From: Mesorhizobium sp. M2A.F.Ca.ET.046.03.2.1
GTDB taxonomy: Bacteria; Pseudomonadota; Alphaproteobacteria; Rhizobiales; Rhizobiaceae
Length of the DNA stretch: 64,000 nucleotides
Reading direction: 5' to 3'
Assembly: GCF_003952425.1 (NCBI RefSeq)
Contig: NZ_CP034449.1
Location: 2,294,001 to 2,358,000 of the forward strand
Made by a program: the position numbers and the translations under genes
Shown: positions 8,784 through 18,301 of the stretch, piece after piece
How positions within the stretch are numbered: position 1 is the stretch's first letter
Layout of the letters: the number at the start of each line of letters is the position of its first letter
The notes under the pieces: generated by a model
The model's input: only the letters and a program-made list of their open reading frames with translations
The model's database searches: none
What the model was told of the DNA's origin: nothing

Positions 8784-10193
8784 ATGACCGACGAAGCCCA
8801 TGCAAGACTGCGTGAAAGCCTGCGCGGGGAGGTGATCCTGCGCGACGATGCCGGCTATGACGAGGCCCGCAAGGTCTATAACGGCATGATCGATAAACGC
8901 CCGCTGCTGATTGCGCGCTGCGCCGACGTCGCCGACGTGATTACCGCCGTGAAATACGCCCGCGACAACGACCTTTTGGCCGCCGTGCGCGGCGGAGGCC
9001 ACAACGGCGCCGGATTGGGGATCTGCGACAACGGTCTCGTCATCGACCTGTCGATGATGAAGGGTGTCCATGTCGATCCGAAAACGCGCACCGTCAGGGT
9101 CGGGCCCGGCTGCAATTCGGGCGACGTGGACCATGCCACCCATCCCTTCGGGCTCGCTGTTCCGGCGGGCATCGTCTCGACCACCGGCGTTGCCGGCCTG
9201 ACCCTCGGCGGCGGTACAGGCTATCTCACGCGCAGATACGGTCTCACCATCGACAATCTGGTCGAAGCCGATCTGGTGCTGGCCGACGGCAGCGTGGTGA
9301 CCGCCAGCAAAGCCGAGAACCCCGACCTGTTCTGGGCGCTCCGCGGCGGTGGCGGCAATTTCGGCGTCGTGACCAGTTTCCTGTTCCAGGCCCATCCCGT
9401 GAACATGATCTTCGGCGGCCCGGTGTTCTGGGAGGCCAAGGATGCCATGGCCGTCATGCAGACCTATCGCGACTATCTGCCGGAGGCGCCGGAGGATCTC
9501 GGCACCTTTGTCGGCTTGAAGACCATTCCGTCGACCGACCCATTCCCGCGCGAATATTGGGGCAAGCGCGCCTGCGCCATCATCTCCTGCTACAACGGCA
9601 CCGAGGAGGAGGGGCGCAAGGCCATGGCGCCGCTGCTCGACAATCTGCCGCCGCCTATCTTCAACTGGATGGGTGTGATGCCGTTCCCGGCCTTGCAGGC
9701 GATGTTCGACCCGCTGCTTCCGAAAGGCCTGCAATGGTACTGGAAGGGCGATTTCGTCAAGTCGCTTCCCGACGAAGCCATCGCGACCCATATCGCGCAG
9801 GCCGCCGCAGCGCCGAGCGAATTGTCGCTCATGCATCTTTACCCCATCGACGGCGCCGTTCGCCGCGTCGGCAAGAACGAGACGGCATGGAATGCGCGCG
9901 ACGCGACCTGGTCGATGGTCATCGCCGCCATCGATCCGGATCCGGCCAAGGCCGCCGACCTCACCAAATGGGCCAAGACCTACTGGGCGAGCATCCATCC
10001 CCATAACGGCGAAGGCGGCTACGTGAATTTCATGATGGAGGACGAAGGAGAAGCGCGCGTGCAGGCGAGCTATGGCGCGAACTACGAGCGGCTTAGCCAG
10101 GTGAAGCGCATCTACGACCCGTTCAACATCTTTAGAGTCAACCAGAACATCAAGCCCGCAGCATCGGAGATGCAAGGGAGGACGGCCGCTTAA
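8784..10193 (+). CDS. FAD-linked oxidase, berberine-bridge-enzyme type
   Basis: A 469-residue flavoprotein with a PCMH-type FAD domain (about residues 35-210) and the C-terminal BBE domain (ANYERLSQVKRIYDPFNIF). His73 in RGGGHN is the predicted covalent FAD attachment site. The usual second attachment cysteine of bicovalent members is absent (GIVSTTGVAGLTLGGG), so FAD is probably held by one bond. Members oxidise alcohols, sugars or alkaloid-like compounds with O2; the substrate here is unknown. I chose the ATG at 8784 because AGGGAG lies just upstream, and the in-frame extension to 8733 lacks support. The stop codon sits inside the arm of a strong hairpin (10190-10233). Confidence 0.88.
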   Translation: MTDEAHARLRESLRGEVILRDDAGYDEARKVYNGMIDKRPLLIARCADVADVITAVKYARDNDLLAAVRGGGHNGAGLGICDNGLVIDLSMMKGVHVDPKTRTVRVGPGCNSGDVDHATHPFGLAVPAGIVSTTGVAGLTLGGGTGYLTRRYGLTIDNLVEADLVLADGSVVTASKAENPDLFWALRGGGGNFGVVTSFLFQAHPVNMIFGGPVFWEAKDAMAVMQTYRDYLPEAPEDLGTFVGLKTIPSTDPFPREYWGKRACAIISCYNGTEEEGRKAMAPLLDNLPPPIFNWMGVMPFPALQAMFDPLLPKGLQWYWKGDFVKSLPDEAIATHIAQAAAAPSELSLMHLYPIDGAVRRVGKNETAWNARDATWSMVIAAIDPDPAKAADLTKWAKTYWASIHPHNGEGGYVNFMMEDEGEARVQASYGANYERLSQVKRIYDPFNIFRVNQNIKPAASEMQGRTAA

Positions 10194-10233
10194 ACCGCGT
10201 CGCGCTGAGCCGGGCTCAGGCGACGCGGTTTAA
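10190..10233. terminator. long perfect hairpin overlapping the flavoprotein stop codon
   Basis: Arms of 14 bases (TTAAACCGCGTCGC and its complement) enclose a further 6-bp stem CTGAGC/GCTCAG. The stop codon TAA is part of the left arm. The sequence after the hairpin is T-rich (gtctttgtttt). It could act as a transcription terminator and also resembles a repeat element found widely in Mesorhizobium intergenic DNA. Confidence 0.6.
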
Positions 10234-10247
10234 GTCTTTGTTTTGAT

Positions 10248-10291
10248 GCATGTCGTTGTCCCAGAACCGCGCACACTTCTGGGCGACATGC
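10248..10291. repeat. palindromic intergenic repeat
   Basis: GCATGTCG (10248-10255) pairs with CGACATGC (10284-10291), and inside it CCCAGAA pairs with TTCTGGG (10260-10266 and 10277-10283). From memory this belongs to a high-copy palindromic family in rhizobial genomes. Only one copy is in this window. Confidence 0.5.
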
Positions 10292-10327
10292 ATTAGTTCT
10301 TACGCCGCCTCCGCCCATGTAGGGGAT

Positions 10328-10379
10328 AGAGGCCGGATTGCCATCGGATTTGCTACGGGCAATTGGCAATCCGGCCTCT
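10328..10379. terminator. inverted repeat between convergent genes
   Basis: A 15-bp perfect inverted repeat, AGAGGCCGGATTGCC and its complement, separated by 22 bases. It lies just past the 3' end of the leftward aldehyde dehydrogenase gene (stop at 10391) and between two convergent genes, which fits a terminator, although no clear T-tract follows on either side. Confidence 0.5.
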
Positions 10380-10390
10380 CTCGCAAGGGA

Positions 10391-11818
10391 CTAGCCGTGC
10401 GCCACCATGACGTGGCGGACAGCCGTGTAATCCTCCAGCGCGTAGAGCGACATGTCCTTGCCGTAGCCTGACTGTTTCAGGCCGCCATGCGGCATCTCGT
10501 TGGTCAGCATGAAGTGCGTGTTGATCCAGGTGCAGCCATATTGCAGACGAGCGGCGGTCGCCATGGCGCGCGCGACGTCCTTGGTCCACACCGACGAGGC
10601 AAGGCCGTAGTCGCTGTCATTCGCCCAATTCACCGCCTCGTCGACATCCGAGAAGCGGGTGATCGAGACGACCGGGCCGAACACCTCGCGGCGCACGATC
10701 TCGTCTTCCTGCAGCGCGCCGGCGACCACCGTCGGCTGGTAGTAGAAGCCGGAGCCCTCCCCCGGCTTGCCGCCGGTGGTGATCTCGATGTGCTTCAGCT
10801 CCGAGGCGCGCTCGACGAAGCTCGACACGCGGTCGCGCTGGCGGCGCGAGATCAGCGGGCCGATCTCGTTCTCAGTGTCGTCAGGCTGGTTGTATTTGAT
10901 GGTCGAGACAGCGGAAGAGAGATCGGCGACCAGCTTGTCGTAGATCTTCTTGCCGGCATAGATGCGGCAGGCGGCGGTGCAGTCCTGACCGGCATTGTAA
11001 TAGCCGAAGGCGCGCAGGCCATTGACCACGGCGCCAAGATCGGCGTCGTCGAAGACGATAACCGGCGCCTTGCCGCCAAGCTCCAGATGCGTGCGCTTGA
11101 CCGATTTGGCGGCCGCCTGCAGCACCTTCTTGCCGGTGGCGACGTCGCCGGTGATCGAGATCATGTTGACCTTCGGATGGTTGATCAGCGTGTTGCCGAC
11201 GCTGTCGCCACGGCCGAGCACGACGTTGACGACGCCTTCGGGCAGGATCTCGGCGAGGATCTTCGCCAGCTTCAGCGATGTCAGCGGCGTCTGCTCCGAA
11301 GGTTTGAAGACGACCGTGTTGCCGCCGCCGACCGCCGGCGCCAGCTTCCACGCCATCATCATCAGCGGATAATTCCAGGGCGCGATCGAAGCGACGATGC
11401 CGATAGGGTCGCGCCGCACCATCGAGGTGTGGCCAGCAATATATTCGCCGGCCACCTGACCGGGCATCGAGCGCACCGCGCCGGCGAAGAAGCGGTAGCA
11501 GTCGACGATCGCCGGGATCTCGTCGTTGAGCACGGCATTGATCGGCTTGCCGCAATTCAGCGCCTCGAGCGCCGCGAACTCCTTGGCTTCCGCCTCGATC
11601 CGATCGGCGATCTTAAGCAGATAGCCGGAGCGCTGCGCCGGCGTGGTACGCGACCAACTGACGAACGCTCGCTCGGCGGCTGTCACGGCCGCTTCGATCT
11701 GCGCCGGGCTTGCTTCAGGCAGGTTGAGGATGGTTGCCCCGGTCTTTGGATTGAGGATCGGCTCCTCGGTTTCGGTGCCCTTCTCGAATTTCGAGCCGAT
11801 GAGCATCTGGGTGTCCAT
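10391..11818 (-). CDS. patD: gamma-aminobutyraldehyde dehydrogenase
   Basis: A 475-residue NAD-dependent aldehyde dehydrogenase closely resembling PatD/YdcW, which oxidises 4-aminobutanal (from putrescine) to GABA. The catalytic Cys280 ([10 protein letters not shown]) and general base Glu246 (HLELGGKAP) are present. The aromatic [13 protein letters not shown] segment near residue 147 and the C-terminal [16 protein letters not shown] also fit. It is the last gene of a leftward operon after two permeases, an ATPase and a binding protein, so polyamine import and oxidation appear coupled. Betaine aldehyde dehydrogenase is the main alternative in this superfamily. Confidence 0.88.
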   Translation of the reverse strand: MDTQMLIGSKFEKGTETEEPILNPKTGATILNLPEASPAQIEAAVTAAERAFVSWSRTTPAQRSGYLLKIADRIEAEAKEFAALEALNCGKPINAVLNDEIPAIVDCYRFFAGAVRSMPGQVAGEYIAGHTSMVRRDPIGIVASIAPWNYPLMMMAWKLAPAVGGGNTVVFKPSEQTPLTSLKLAKILAEILPEGVVNVVLGRGDSVGNTLINHPKVNMISITGDVATGKKVLQAAAKSVKRTHLELGGKAPVIVFDDADLGAVVNGLRAFGYYNAGQDCTAACRIYAGKKIYDKLVADLSSAVSTIKYNQPDDTENEIGPLISRRQRDRVSSFVERASELKHIEITTGGKPGEGSGFYYQPTVVAGALQEDEIVRREVFGPVVSITRFSDVDEAVNWANDSDYGLASSVWTKDVARAMATAARLQYGCTWINTHFMLTNEMPHGGLKQSGYGKDMSLYALEDYTAVRHVMVAHG

Positions 11819-11850
11819 TGGGTTTCTCCCTGATTAGGAGCGAATAGGGA

Positions 11851-11891
11851 GTAGCGAATAGGGAGATCGACAGCCGAACCCTATTCGCTAC
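11851..11891. repeat. inverted and direct GTAGCGAATAG repeats between operon genes
   Basis: GTAGCGAATAGGG (11851-11863) pairs with CCCTATTCGCTAC (11879-11891), and further partial copies of the CGAATAG unit flank both arms to about 11912. The element separates the downstream permease from patD inside the operon, where it could reduce read-through or protect the upstream mRNA from decay. Confidence 0.65.
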
Positions 11892-11914
11892 TCGCTATTC
11901 GCTACTCGCTGTTT

Positions 11915-12730
11915 TCATTTCCCACTCCCCGCGATCTGGTCGCCGTCGCGGGTCAGGTAATAGGCAACGAGGATCGGCAGCAGCGTCACCAGCACGACGA
12001 CCATAGCAACGACATTGGTGACCGGGCGCTGGCGCGGACGGATCAGCTCCTCCAGCATCCAGATCGGCACCGTCTGCTGCTGGCCGGCGGTGAAGGTGGT
12101 GACGATGACCTCGTCGAAGGAGAGCGCGAAGGCAAGCATGCCGCCGGCGAGCAGGGCGGTTGCGATGTTCGGCAGCACGACATGCCGGAAGGTCTGGAAA
12201 CCGTCGGCGCCGAGATCCATCGAGGCTTCGATCATCGATCCCGAGGTGCGGCGGAAGCGGGCGACGGCGTTGTTGTAGACGACGACCACGCAGAAGGTGG
12301 CGTGGCCGAGCACGATCGTCCAGAACGAAAAGGGAATGTCGGCCAGCGAAAAGGCCGAGCGCAGCGCGATGCCGGTGATGATGCCGGGCAGCGCGATCGG
12401 CAGGATGACCAAGAGCGAGATGGCCTCGCGGCCGAAGAAGTGGGTCTGCGAGACGGCGGCGGCGCAGAGCGTGCCGAGCACCAGCGCGATCGCCGTCGAG
12501 ATGGCGGCGACGCGGACCGACAGCGTTAGCGCATCCCATACGTCCGGCCGGTTCCAGGTAACGGCGAACCATTGCGTGGTGAGCCCCGGCGGCGGCCAGA
12601 CGAAACTCTTCTCTTCCGTCGTGAAGGCGTAGACGAAGATCAGCAGGATCGGCAGGTGCAGGAACAGCAGGCCGCAGGCGGCGGCGATCTTCAGGCCGAG
12701 CGGAGCACGTTGGCCACGGTCAGAGCGCAT
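11915..12730 (-). CDS. polyamine-type ABC transporter permease (PotC-like)
   Basis: A 271-residue inner-membrane permease of the PotC family with about six hydrophobic segments. The coupling-loop signature near the centre reads [20 protein letters not shown], matching the EAA motif of binding-protein-dependent permeases. Its start overlaps the end of the upstream permease gene by 11 bases, which indicates coupled translation. Together with the gene at 12720 it forms the heterodimeric channel. The operon partner PatD points to putrescine or a related polyamine as substrate. The substrate remains an inference from neighbours. Confidence 0.88.
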   Translation of the reverse strand: MRSDRGQRAPLGLKIAAACGLLFLHLPILLIFVYAFTTEEKSFVWPPPGLTTQWFAVTWNRPDVWDALTLSVRVAAISTAIALVLGTLCAAAVSQTHFFGREAISLLVILPIALPGIITGIALRSAFSLADIPFSFWTIVLGHATFCVVVVYNNAVARFRRTSGSMIEASMDLGADGFQTFRHVVLPNIATALLAGGMLAFALSFDEVIVTTFTAGQQQTVPIWMLEELIRPRQRPVTNVVAMVVVLVTLLPILVAYYLTRDGDQIAGSGK

Positions 12731-13685
12731 CGAAAGCCCCCATGCGCTTGGCGCCCCAGAGATAGAAGCCCATGATGACGATGGGCACCACGGTGAAGGC
12801 GGCGGCCAACGGGATGTTGCCGGCGGTGCCCTGCTGCGAATAGACGGCCTGGCCGATGAAGAGGCGTGACGTGCCGATAATCTGCGGGATGATGTAGTCG
12901 CCCAAGGTCAGCGAGAAGGTGAAGATCGAGCCGGCGACGATGCCGGGCAGCGCCAGCGGGAACAGCACGTTGCGGAAGGTCTGGCCGGGCGAGGCGCCGA
13001 GATCGGACGAGGCCTCGACCAGGTTGCCGGGCACGCGCTCGAGCGCGGCCTGCACAGGGAGGATCATGAAGGGCAGCCAGACATAGACGAAGACGATGAA
13101 GGTGCCGGTGAAGGAGACCGACAGCGAGTTGCCGCCGACGATCGGCAGCGACAGCCAGGCGTCGAGCAGCCAGAGCAGGTTCAGCTTGGCGAGCAGCCAG
13201 GTGAGGATGCCTTCCTTGGCGAGGATCAGCTTCCAGGCGTAGATCTTGACCAGGTAGCTGGACCACAACGGCAGCATGACGCCGAGATAGAACAGCGCCT
13301 TCCAGCGGCCGCGCGCATAGCGCGCCGCGTAATAGGCGATGGGGAAGGCGATGACCGCCGAGGCAAGCGTGACGAGTGCCGCCATCGTCACCGTACGCAG
13401 GATGATGTCGAGATTGGCGGCCTGCAGCAGATCGCCATAAGTCTTTAGCGTGAACTCGCGGTTGATGAGGCCGGAGAACTCGTCGATCGAGAAGAAGCTC
13501 TGTGCCAGCAGGGCGAAGAGCGAGCCGATATAGACGATGCCGAGCCACAAAAGCGGCGGGGCGAGTATCAGGGTGAGCAGGAATTTCGGGCGGCGCCAGA
13601 AGAGGTCGGAAAGCGCGCCGCGCATGCCGCCGCTGCCTGGCAGGATGGCGGGAGTGGGGTTGGACTGAACAGCGGCGATGGTCAT
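12720..13685 (-). CDS. polyamine-type ABC transporter permease (PotB-like)
   Basis: A 321-residue permease with a long N-terminal cytoplasmic stretch before the first membrane segment, as in PotB/PotH. The EAA loop reads [20 protein letters not shown]. Hydrophobic segments such as [18 protein letters not shown] and the C-terminal [12 protein letters not shown] fit a six-helix channel. It follows the ATPase gene after a 221-base gap that contains a large palindrome, and overlaps the next permease gene. It probably imports putrescine or spermidine together with the PotC-like partner. Confidence 0.88.
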   Translation of the reverse strand: MTIAAVQSNPTPAILPGSGGMRGALSDLFWRRPKFLLTLILAPPLLWLGIVYIGSLFALLAQSFFSIDEFSGLINREFTLKTYGDLLQAANLDIILRTVTMAALVTLASAVIAFPIAYYAARYARGRWKALFYLGVMLPLWSSYLVKIYAWKLILAKEGILTWLLAKLNLLWLLDAWLSLPIVGGNSLSVSFTGTFIVFVYVWLPFMILPVQAALERVPGNLVEASSDLGASPGQTFRNVLFPLALPGIVAGSIFTFSLTLGDYIIPQIIGTSRLFIGQAVYSQQGTAGNIPLAAAFTVVPIVIMGFYLWGAKRMGAFDAL

Positions 13686-13735
13686 GGCGCCACCGCGTGT
13701 TGAGGGCGATCGTGGGAGAGGCCGCGATCCTTCGC

Positions 13736-13889
13736 CCCCCTCTCTGTCCTGCCGGACATCTCCCCCTCAAGGGGGAGATCAGCAGTTTCTCGGCCTCGCC
13801 AATTCTGACACGTTGGAGATTGGCGAAACCCGAAGGGACAGCCAATCTCCCCCCCTGAGGGGGAGATGTCCGGCAGGACAGAGAGGGGG
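13736..13889. repeat. 31-bp perfect inverted repeat within the transporter operon
   Basis: The arms at 13736-13766 and 13859-13889 are perfect complements over 31 bases. Each arm starts its own small hairpin (CCCCCTCAAGGGGG and CCCCCTGAGGGGG). The 92-base centre is itself partly dyadic (GCCAAT/ATTGGC). It separates the ATPase gene from the permease genes. I know similar GGGGGAGAT-type palindromes as dispersed repeats in Mesorhizobium intergenic regions. Confidence 0.85.
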
Positions 13890-13906
13890 CCTCGCACAAG
13901 CCTTCA

Positions 13907-14905
13907 TCACGCCGGCTCATCCATCAGATGCAGGCTATCGCGGTTGAAGGTGAGCGTCACCGCCTCGCCTTCGGCCGGCAGCGCCGTTCCCGCCGGCACC
14001 ACCGCGTGCAGCCTCAACCCCTCGGCATCGAGCGCCAGCCTTGTCGTGGCGCCGAGATAGTTGGTGCCGACCAGGCGCGCGGCGACGCCGTCGCCACTGG
14101 TCGCGCTTGAAACGCGGATGGATTCCGGGCGCAGGCTCCCCCAGCGATGCTGGCCGGAATAGCGCTGAACGAAATCCGGCGGCAGCACGTTGGACGAGCC
14201 GACGAAATCGGCGACGAAGCGCGTGTTCGGCCGCTGATAGATATCTTCCGGCGTGCCGACCTGCATGATCCTGCCGTCGTTGAAGACGGCGACGCGGTCG
14301 GCCATGGACAGCGCTTCGCCCTGGTCGTGGGTGACGAAGACGAAGGTGATGCCGAGCGCCTTCTGCAGCGACTTCAATTCCTCCTGCATGTTCTCGCGCA
14401 GCTTGAGGTCGAGCGCGCCGAGCGGCTCGTCGAGCAACAGCACCTTGGGCTGGTTGACCAGCGCCCGGGCGAGCGCGACGCGCTGGCGCTGGCCGCCGGA
14501 AAGCTGGCCTGGGCGGCGCGCGCCATAGCCCGGCAGGCGCACCAGCGACAGCGCTTCCTCCGCAGCCTTCAGCCGCTCGGCCTTGCCGACGCCCTTGACC
14601 ATCAGGCCGTAGGCGACGTTGTCGAGCACGTTGAGATGCGGGAACAGCGCATAGTCCTGGAAGACGGTGTTGACGTTGCGACGATAGGGCGGAACGCCTT
14701 CGGCGCGCTCGCCGAAGATGGAGATCGAGCCAGCCGTCGGCTGCTCGAAACCGGCGATCAGCCGTAGACACGTCGTCTTGCCGGAACCGGACGGCCCGAG
14801 CATGGCGAAAAACTCGCCCGGCGCGATCTCCAGATCGACCGCATCGACCGCGCGCACGCTGCCGAAATGGCGTGAGACTTGTTTGAAGGAAACGGCAGAG
14901 GTCAT
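13907..14905 (-). CDS. polyamine-type ABC transporter ATP-binding protein (PotA-like)
   Basis: A 332-residue ATPase with Walker A GPSGSGKTT (near residue 37), signature LSGGQRQRVALARAL, Walker B VLLLDEPLGALD and the H-loop THDQGEA. The C-terminal third is a TOBE-type regulatory domain typical of the PotA/MalK group. It energises the two adjacent permeases and works with the periplasmic binding protein encoded upstream at 16240. The length is slightly below E. coli PotA. Substrate assignment to polyamines rests on PatD and on the binding protein. Confidence 0.92.
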   Translation of the reverse strand: MTSAVSFKQVSRHFGSVRAVDAVDLEIAPGEFFAMLGPSGSGKTTCLRLIAGFEQPTAGSISIFGERAEGVPPYRRNVNTVFQDYALFPHLNVLDNVAYGLMVKGVGKAERLKAAEEALSLVRLPGYGARRPGQLSGGQRQRVALARALVNQPKVLLLDEPLGALDLKLRENMQEELKSLQKALGITFVFVTHDQGEALSMADRVAVFNDGRIMQVGTPEDIYQRPNTRFVADFVGSSNVLPPDFVQRYSGQHRWGSLRPESIRVSSATSGDGVAARLVGTNYLGATTRLALDAEGLRLHAVVPAGTALPAEGEAVTLTFNRDSLHLMDEPA

Positions 14906-14958
14906 GGGCCCCGTCAGTTCAGTTCCGGTTGAACGAAGGCGAGTTCGCGCGGCGCTCT

Positions 14959-14997
14959 ACCTCCCCCTTCGATGGGGGAGGTCGCGGCGAAGCCGCG
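14959..14997. repeat. tandem hairpins between binding-protein and ATPase genes
   Basis: ACCTCCCCC/GGGGGAGGT (14959-14967 and 14974-14982) is followed directly by a CGCGGC/GCCGCG stem (14983-14997). A less perfect partner lies to about 15070. Placed just after the binding-protein gene, these stems could stabilise its mRNA and reduce expression of the genes behind it. Confidence 0.6.
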
Positions 14998-15082
14998 GGT
15001 GGGGGTGACAGCGCGAACCATCAGACAGCCCCACCCTGACGCTCAAGCGTCGACCCGCCCCACAAGGGGAGGGTAAAGAGCG

Positions 15083-16240
15083 TTACCGTCCGCCGATGAC
15101 GCCGATATAGTCCGACACCCAGCGGTAATAGGGCACGCACTGGTCGTTCTGGCTGGCGCATTTCGAAACCGGCGTCTTCCAGAACTTGATCTTGTCGAAA
15201 TTGTCGTAGCCGTTGGTCTTGCAGCCTTCGTCGGTCAAAAGCTCATTGCCCTTGCAGGCGGCGGGCACGACCGGCAGCGAGCCGAACCAGGCCGAGACGT
15301 CGCCCTGGACCTTGGGCGACAGGGAATGCTCGAGCCACATATAGGCGCAGTTCGGATGGGCGGCGTCGGCTTCCATCATGGTGGTGTCGGCCCAGCCGGT
15401 GACGCCTTCCTCCGGCACGGTCGAGGCGACCGGTTTCTTGGCGGCGACCAGCGTGTTGACCTGATAGGGCCAGGAGCCGGAAGCGACCACGCCTTCGTTC
15501 TGGAAGTCGTCGACCTGGATCGCGGCATCGTGCCAATAGCGGCCGACCAGCGTGCGCTGCGTGCGCAACAGGTCGAGCGCCGCCTTGTACTGGTCTTCGT
15601 TCAGCTCGTATGGATCCTTGATGCCGAGCTCAGGCTTGTGGAACTTCAGATAGTTGGCGGCGTCCGCGATGTGGATCGGGCCGTCATAGGCCTGGACGCT
15701 GCCCTTGTTCGACTTGCCGTCGGGCAGCTTCATTTCCTCGAAGACGACGTTCCAGCTCTTGGGCGCTTCCTTGAAGACATCGGTGTTGTACATCAGGATG
15801 TTCGGGCCCCACTGGTAGGGAACGCCGTAATGCACCTTGTCGACGGTGAACCAGGGCGCGTCCTTCAGGCGGTCGTCGACGGTCTTCCAACTCGGGATCA
15901 GATCGGTGTTGATCGGCTGCACGCGCTTGCCGGCCACGAGGCGCAGCGAGGCATCGCCCGAAGCGGTGACCAGATCGAAGCCGCCCTCGTTCATCAGCGA
16001 GACCATCTCGTCGGAGGTGTTGGCGGTCTTGACGTTAACCTTGCAGCCGCTTTCCTTCTCGAAAGCCGTCACCCAGTCATAACCCTTGTCGGTCTCGCCG
16101 CGCTCGATATAGCCCGGCCAGGCAACGATGTTTAGCTCGCCCTCGCCCTTGCCGAGTTCCTTGACCTGGGCCATGGCCTGAGCGGAAAAAGTCAGCGCGA
16201 CAGTCAGCGCCGTGCACGACTTCAGGAATGCATTCATCAT
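15083..16240 (-). CDS. periplasmic polyamine-type binding protein (PotD/PotF-like)
   Basis: A 385-residue extracellular solute-binding protein. I chose the ATG at 16240 because TGGGAGATCG lies directly upstream and a signal peptide follows (MMNAFLKSCTALTVALTFSAQAMA). The mature domain has the PotD-like opening GELNIVAWPGYIERG and the internal YQWGPNILMYNTDVF. Four cysteines in the C-terminal third may form disulfides. It is the first gene of the operon leading through ATPase and permeases to patD. The exact polyamine cannot be read from sequence. Confidence 0.88.
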   Translation of the reverse strand: MMNAFLKSCTALTVALTFSAQAMAQVKELGKGEGELNIVAWPGYIERGETDKGYDWVTAFEKESGCKVNVKTANTSDEMVSLMNEGGFDLVTASGDASLRLVAGKRVQPINTDLIPSWKTVDDRLKDAPWFTVDKVHYGVPYQWGPNILMYNTDVFKEAPKSWNVVFEEMKLPDGKSNKGSVQAYDGPIHIADAANYLKFHKPELGIKDPYELNEDQYKAALDLLRTQRTLVGRYWHDAAIQVDDFQNEGVVASGSWPYQVNTLVAAKKPVASTVPEEGVTGWADTTMMEADAAHPNCAYMWLEHSLSPKVQGDVSAWFGSLPVVPAACKGNELLTDEGCKTNGYDNFDKIKFWKTPVSKCASQNDQCVPYYRWVSDYIGVIGGR

Positions 16241-16258
16241 CGATCTCCCATTTTGGCC

Positions 16259-16298
16259 CATGACCCCGAAACCAGTTCGGCTTTCGGAAAGGACCATG
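16259..16298. repeat. CATGA-type palindromic repeat, copy 1
   Basis: CATGACCCCGAAA at 16259 and TTTCGGAAAGGACCATG ending at 16298 form an imperfect dyad. A longer relative occurs at 50162-50204 (CATGATCCCGAAA ... TTTCGGGAAAGATCATG). It lies upstream of the binding-protein gene, so it may also overlap its promoter region. Confidence 0.6.
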
Positions 16299-16452
16299 CG
16301 CAAACTACAAGGGTCGGAGCTTCATGCTCCGACGGCAGCGCTCTCAAGGCGCGGCTTTGTTCCCTGAGCGAAAAGTGCTGTGAAAAATCCGGTTTCGCAA
16401 ATTCATTTATCAGAAAGCCGATATCGGTTTTTCCGATAGTTATTTTGGACGC

Positions 16453-16493
16453 TCCGGACGGAAAACCGCTTCGCACTTTTCCTGGAATTGCTC
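16453..16493 (-). repeat. 41-bp dispersed repeat, copy 1
   Basis: Read on the minus strand this segment equals 51878-51918 over 41 bases with one mismatch (GAGCAATTCCAGGAAAAGTG start). The two copies are inverted relative to each other and 35 kb apart. I regard it as a dispersed intergenic repeat common in Mesorhizobium. Confidence 0.85.
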
Positions 16494-16496
16494 TGA

Positions 16497-17408
16497 TCAA
16501 AGCCTCTGACGCACCATGCGTTGCGACTGGGCGAGGCCGATGAAATCGCGCGCGGCCTGCGGCAGGCCGGAGCCGCGGCGCCAGACGGTGCCGACCTGGA
16601 CTACCGGCAGCGAGCCGGAAATGTCGCGCGATTCGATGCGGTCGCCTTCCAGCGACCAGGGCCGATAGACGAGGTCGGGCAGCAGCGCCACGCCGGCGCC
16701 GGTGGCGACAAGGCTGCGCACCGCTTCCACCGAACGCGTGCGGAAGGCGACATGGGGCCTCGCGCCGATCGCAGACAGCAGCTTGCCGGTGTTCTCCTCG
16801 ATCTCGTCGACGGTGAGCATGATCAGCGGCTCGGACGCGATGTCGCCGATCGAGATGATGTCGGCGCTGGCCAGCCTGTGGCTGAGCGGGATCCACAGCC
16901 GGTAAGCCGAGACTTCCAGGATTTCCGACTGCAGCGCCGTGCGGTCGCGCAGGTTGGACGTGACCATGACGGCGATATCGAGCTTGCCGCCGACCAGAAG
17001 GTGCTCGAGATAGTCGCCATTGTCCTCGATGGCGGAGACCTCGACGCCGGGATAGGCGCGGCGGTAGCGGGCAAGCAGATCGGACAAAACATAGCCGGCG
17101 ACCAGCGAGGTGACGCCGAGCTGCAGGCGCCCGCCGGCGACGGCCTGCTCGCTGGAGAAGGAACGGCGCGCATCCGAGACATCGGCCAGGATCTTGGTCG
17201 CGTGGCGCAGGAACTGGTGGCCCTTGTGGGTGATGTTCAAGCCGCGCGGATGGCGCTCGAAGAGCTCGACGCCGAGATCGCTCTCCAGCTCCTTGATCGC
17301 CTCGGTGACCGAGGACTGCGAGATCGACAGGTTCTGCGCGGCGCCCGAGACGGTGCCCTGCTCGGCGACGGCGACAAAGAACTGGAGCTGGCGGATTGTG
17401 AAAGCCAT
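16497..17408 (-). CDS. LysR-family transcriptional regulator
   Basis: A 303-residue LysR regulator. The N-terminal winged HTH is clear (AVAEQGTVSGAAQNLSISQSSVTEAIKELE, split across residues 13-43), followed by a periplasmic-binding-like effector domain. I chose the ATG at 17408 (MAFTIRQLQFF), because the in-frame extension to 17477 does not resemble LysR starts. It lies upstream of, and points the same way as, the polyamine operon, so it may control it. A repeat-rich 256-base gap lies between them. The effector is unknown. Confidence 0.87.
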   Translation of the reverse strand: MAFTIRQLQFFVAVAEQGTVSGAAQNLSISQSSVTEAIKELESDLGVELFERHPRGLNITHKGHQFLRHATKILADVSDARRSFSSEQAVAGGRLQLGVTSLVAGYVLSDLLARYRRAYPGVEVSAIEDNGDYLEHLLVGGKLDIAVMVTSNLRDRTALQSEILEVSAYRLWIPLSHRLASADIISIGDIASEPLIMLTVDEIEENTGKLLSAIGARPHVAFRTRSVEAVRSLVATGAGVALLPDLVYRPWSLEGDRIESRDISGSLPVVQVGTVWRRGSGLPQAARDFIGLAQSQRMVRQRL

Positions 17409-17463
17409 GGCCGGACTAAACACTGCCGCGTGCGGGAAAGAAAGCGGGCTTTGTCCGCGGTGG

Positions 17464-18228
17464 TCAGGCCGCCGCAATGGTCAGCCGCGCCCCTGCCCGG
17501 CTCAGCGCGGCGGCTATGTCGGGCGGCGGCGGCTGGTCGGTGGCAAGCTCGGAAAAGCCGTCGAAGCCGCACACCCTGACCAGCCCCTGGCGGCCGAACT
17601 TGGTATGGTCGGTGACGACCAGCGAGCGCTGGCCGCGCGACAGCACCATGCGGGCGAACTCCGCCTCCTCCAGCTCATAGTCGGTGAGGCCGGCTTCAGC
17701 ATCGACGGCGCCGATCGAGATCACCGCATGATCGACCGAAAAGCGGCTGACAAACTCGATCGCCGAAATGCCGAAAGCAGCGCCTGAATCGCTGCGCAGC
17801 TCGCCGCCGGCCATATAGACCTTGTTGCCGTTCACCGTCGCCAGCGTGCGGGCAATGTCGGAGGAATTGGTGACCACCGTCAACCGGCGATGGCCGAGCA
17901 GCTCGCGCGCCAGGAAGGATGTGGTCGTGCCGGTGTCGAGCATGATCGCCTCGCCATCGCGGATGGTGGCTGCGACCATCCTGGCGATCAGGCACTTGGC
18001 TTCGGCATTCTCGCGCATGCGCCGCTCGAACGGCGCCTCGCCCACCATCGAGGCAAGGCCGACGGCGCCGTGCATCTTCAGCACCGACCCGTCATCGGCG
18101 AGCGGCTTGACGTCGCGCCGCACCGTTTCCTGCGAGACGCCGAGTCGTTCGGCAAGGCTGGCTATGCTGATCGTGCCCTCCTCGCCGAGGAGCCGCAGGA
18201 TTTCGCCATGCCGTTTCGAGTGGATCAT
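17464..18228 (-). CDS. DeoR-family transcriptional regulator
   Basis: A 254-residue DeoR/GlpR-type repressor. The N-terminal HTH (SIASLAERLGVSQETVRRDV, residues 20-39) is followed by the sugar-phosphate-sensing DeoRC domain with DTGTTTSFLA near residue 97. Members usually bind a phosphorylated effector. The gene diverges from the leader RNA and phosphotransferase gene at 18264-19503, so the product of that kinase is a plausible effector. This regulatory link is inferred from position only. Confidence 0.87.
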   Translation of the reverse strand: MIHSKRHGEILRLLGEEGTISIASLAERLGVSQETVRRDVKPLADDGSVLKMHGAVGLASMVGEAPFERRMRENAEAKCLIARMVAATIRDGEAIMLDTGTTTSFLARELLGHRRLTVVTNSSDIARTLATVNGNKVYMAGGELRSDSGAAFGISAIEFVSRFSVDHAVISIGAVDAEAGLTDYELEEAEFARMVLSRGQRSLVVTDHTKFGRQGLVRVCGFDGFSELATDQPPPPDIAAALSRAGARLTIAAA

Positions 18229-18263
18229 GTGGAATGCCCGAGATTTTGACCGAATTTAAGGCT

Positions 18264-18294
18264 TTGACAACGCTTTGAAAGGAGTTGCTTATAT
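18264..18294 (+). promoter_or_regulatory. predicted sigma-70-type promoter of the leader RNA
   Basis: TTGACA at 18264-18269 and TTATAT at 18289-18294 with a 19-base spacer. Transcription would start near 18302 and run through the structured leader into the kinase gene. The site sits 36 bases from the start of the divergent DeoR gene, a usual place for control by that repressor. Confidence 0.45.
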
Positions 18295-18301
18295 TTTCGG
18301 G

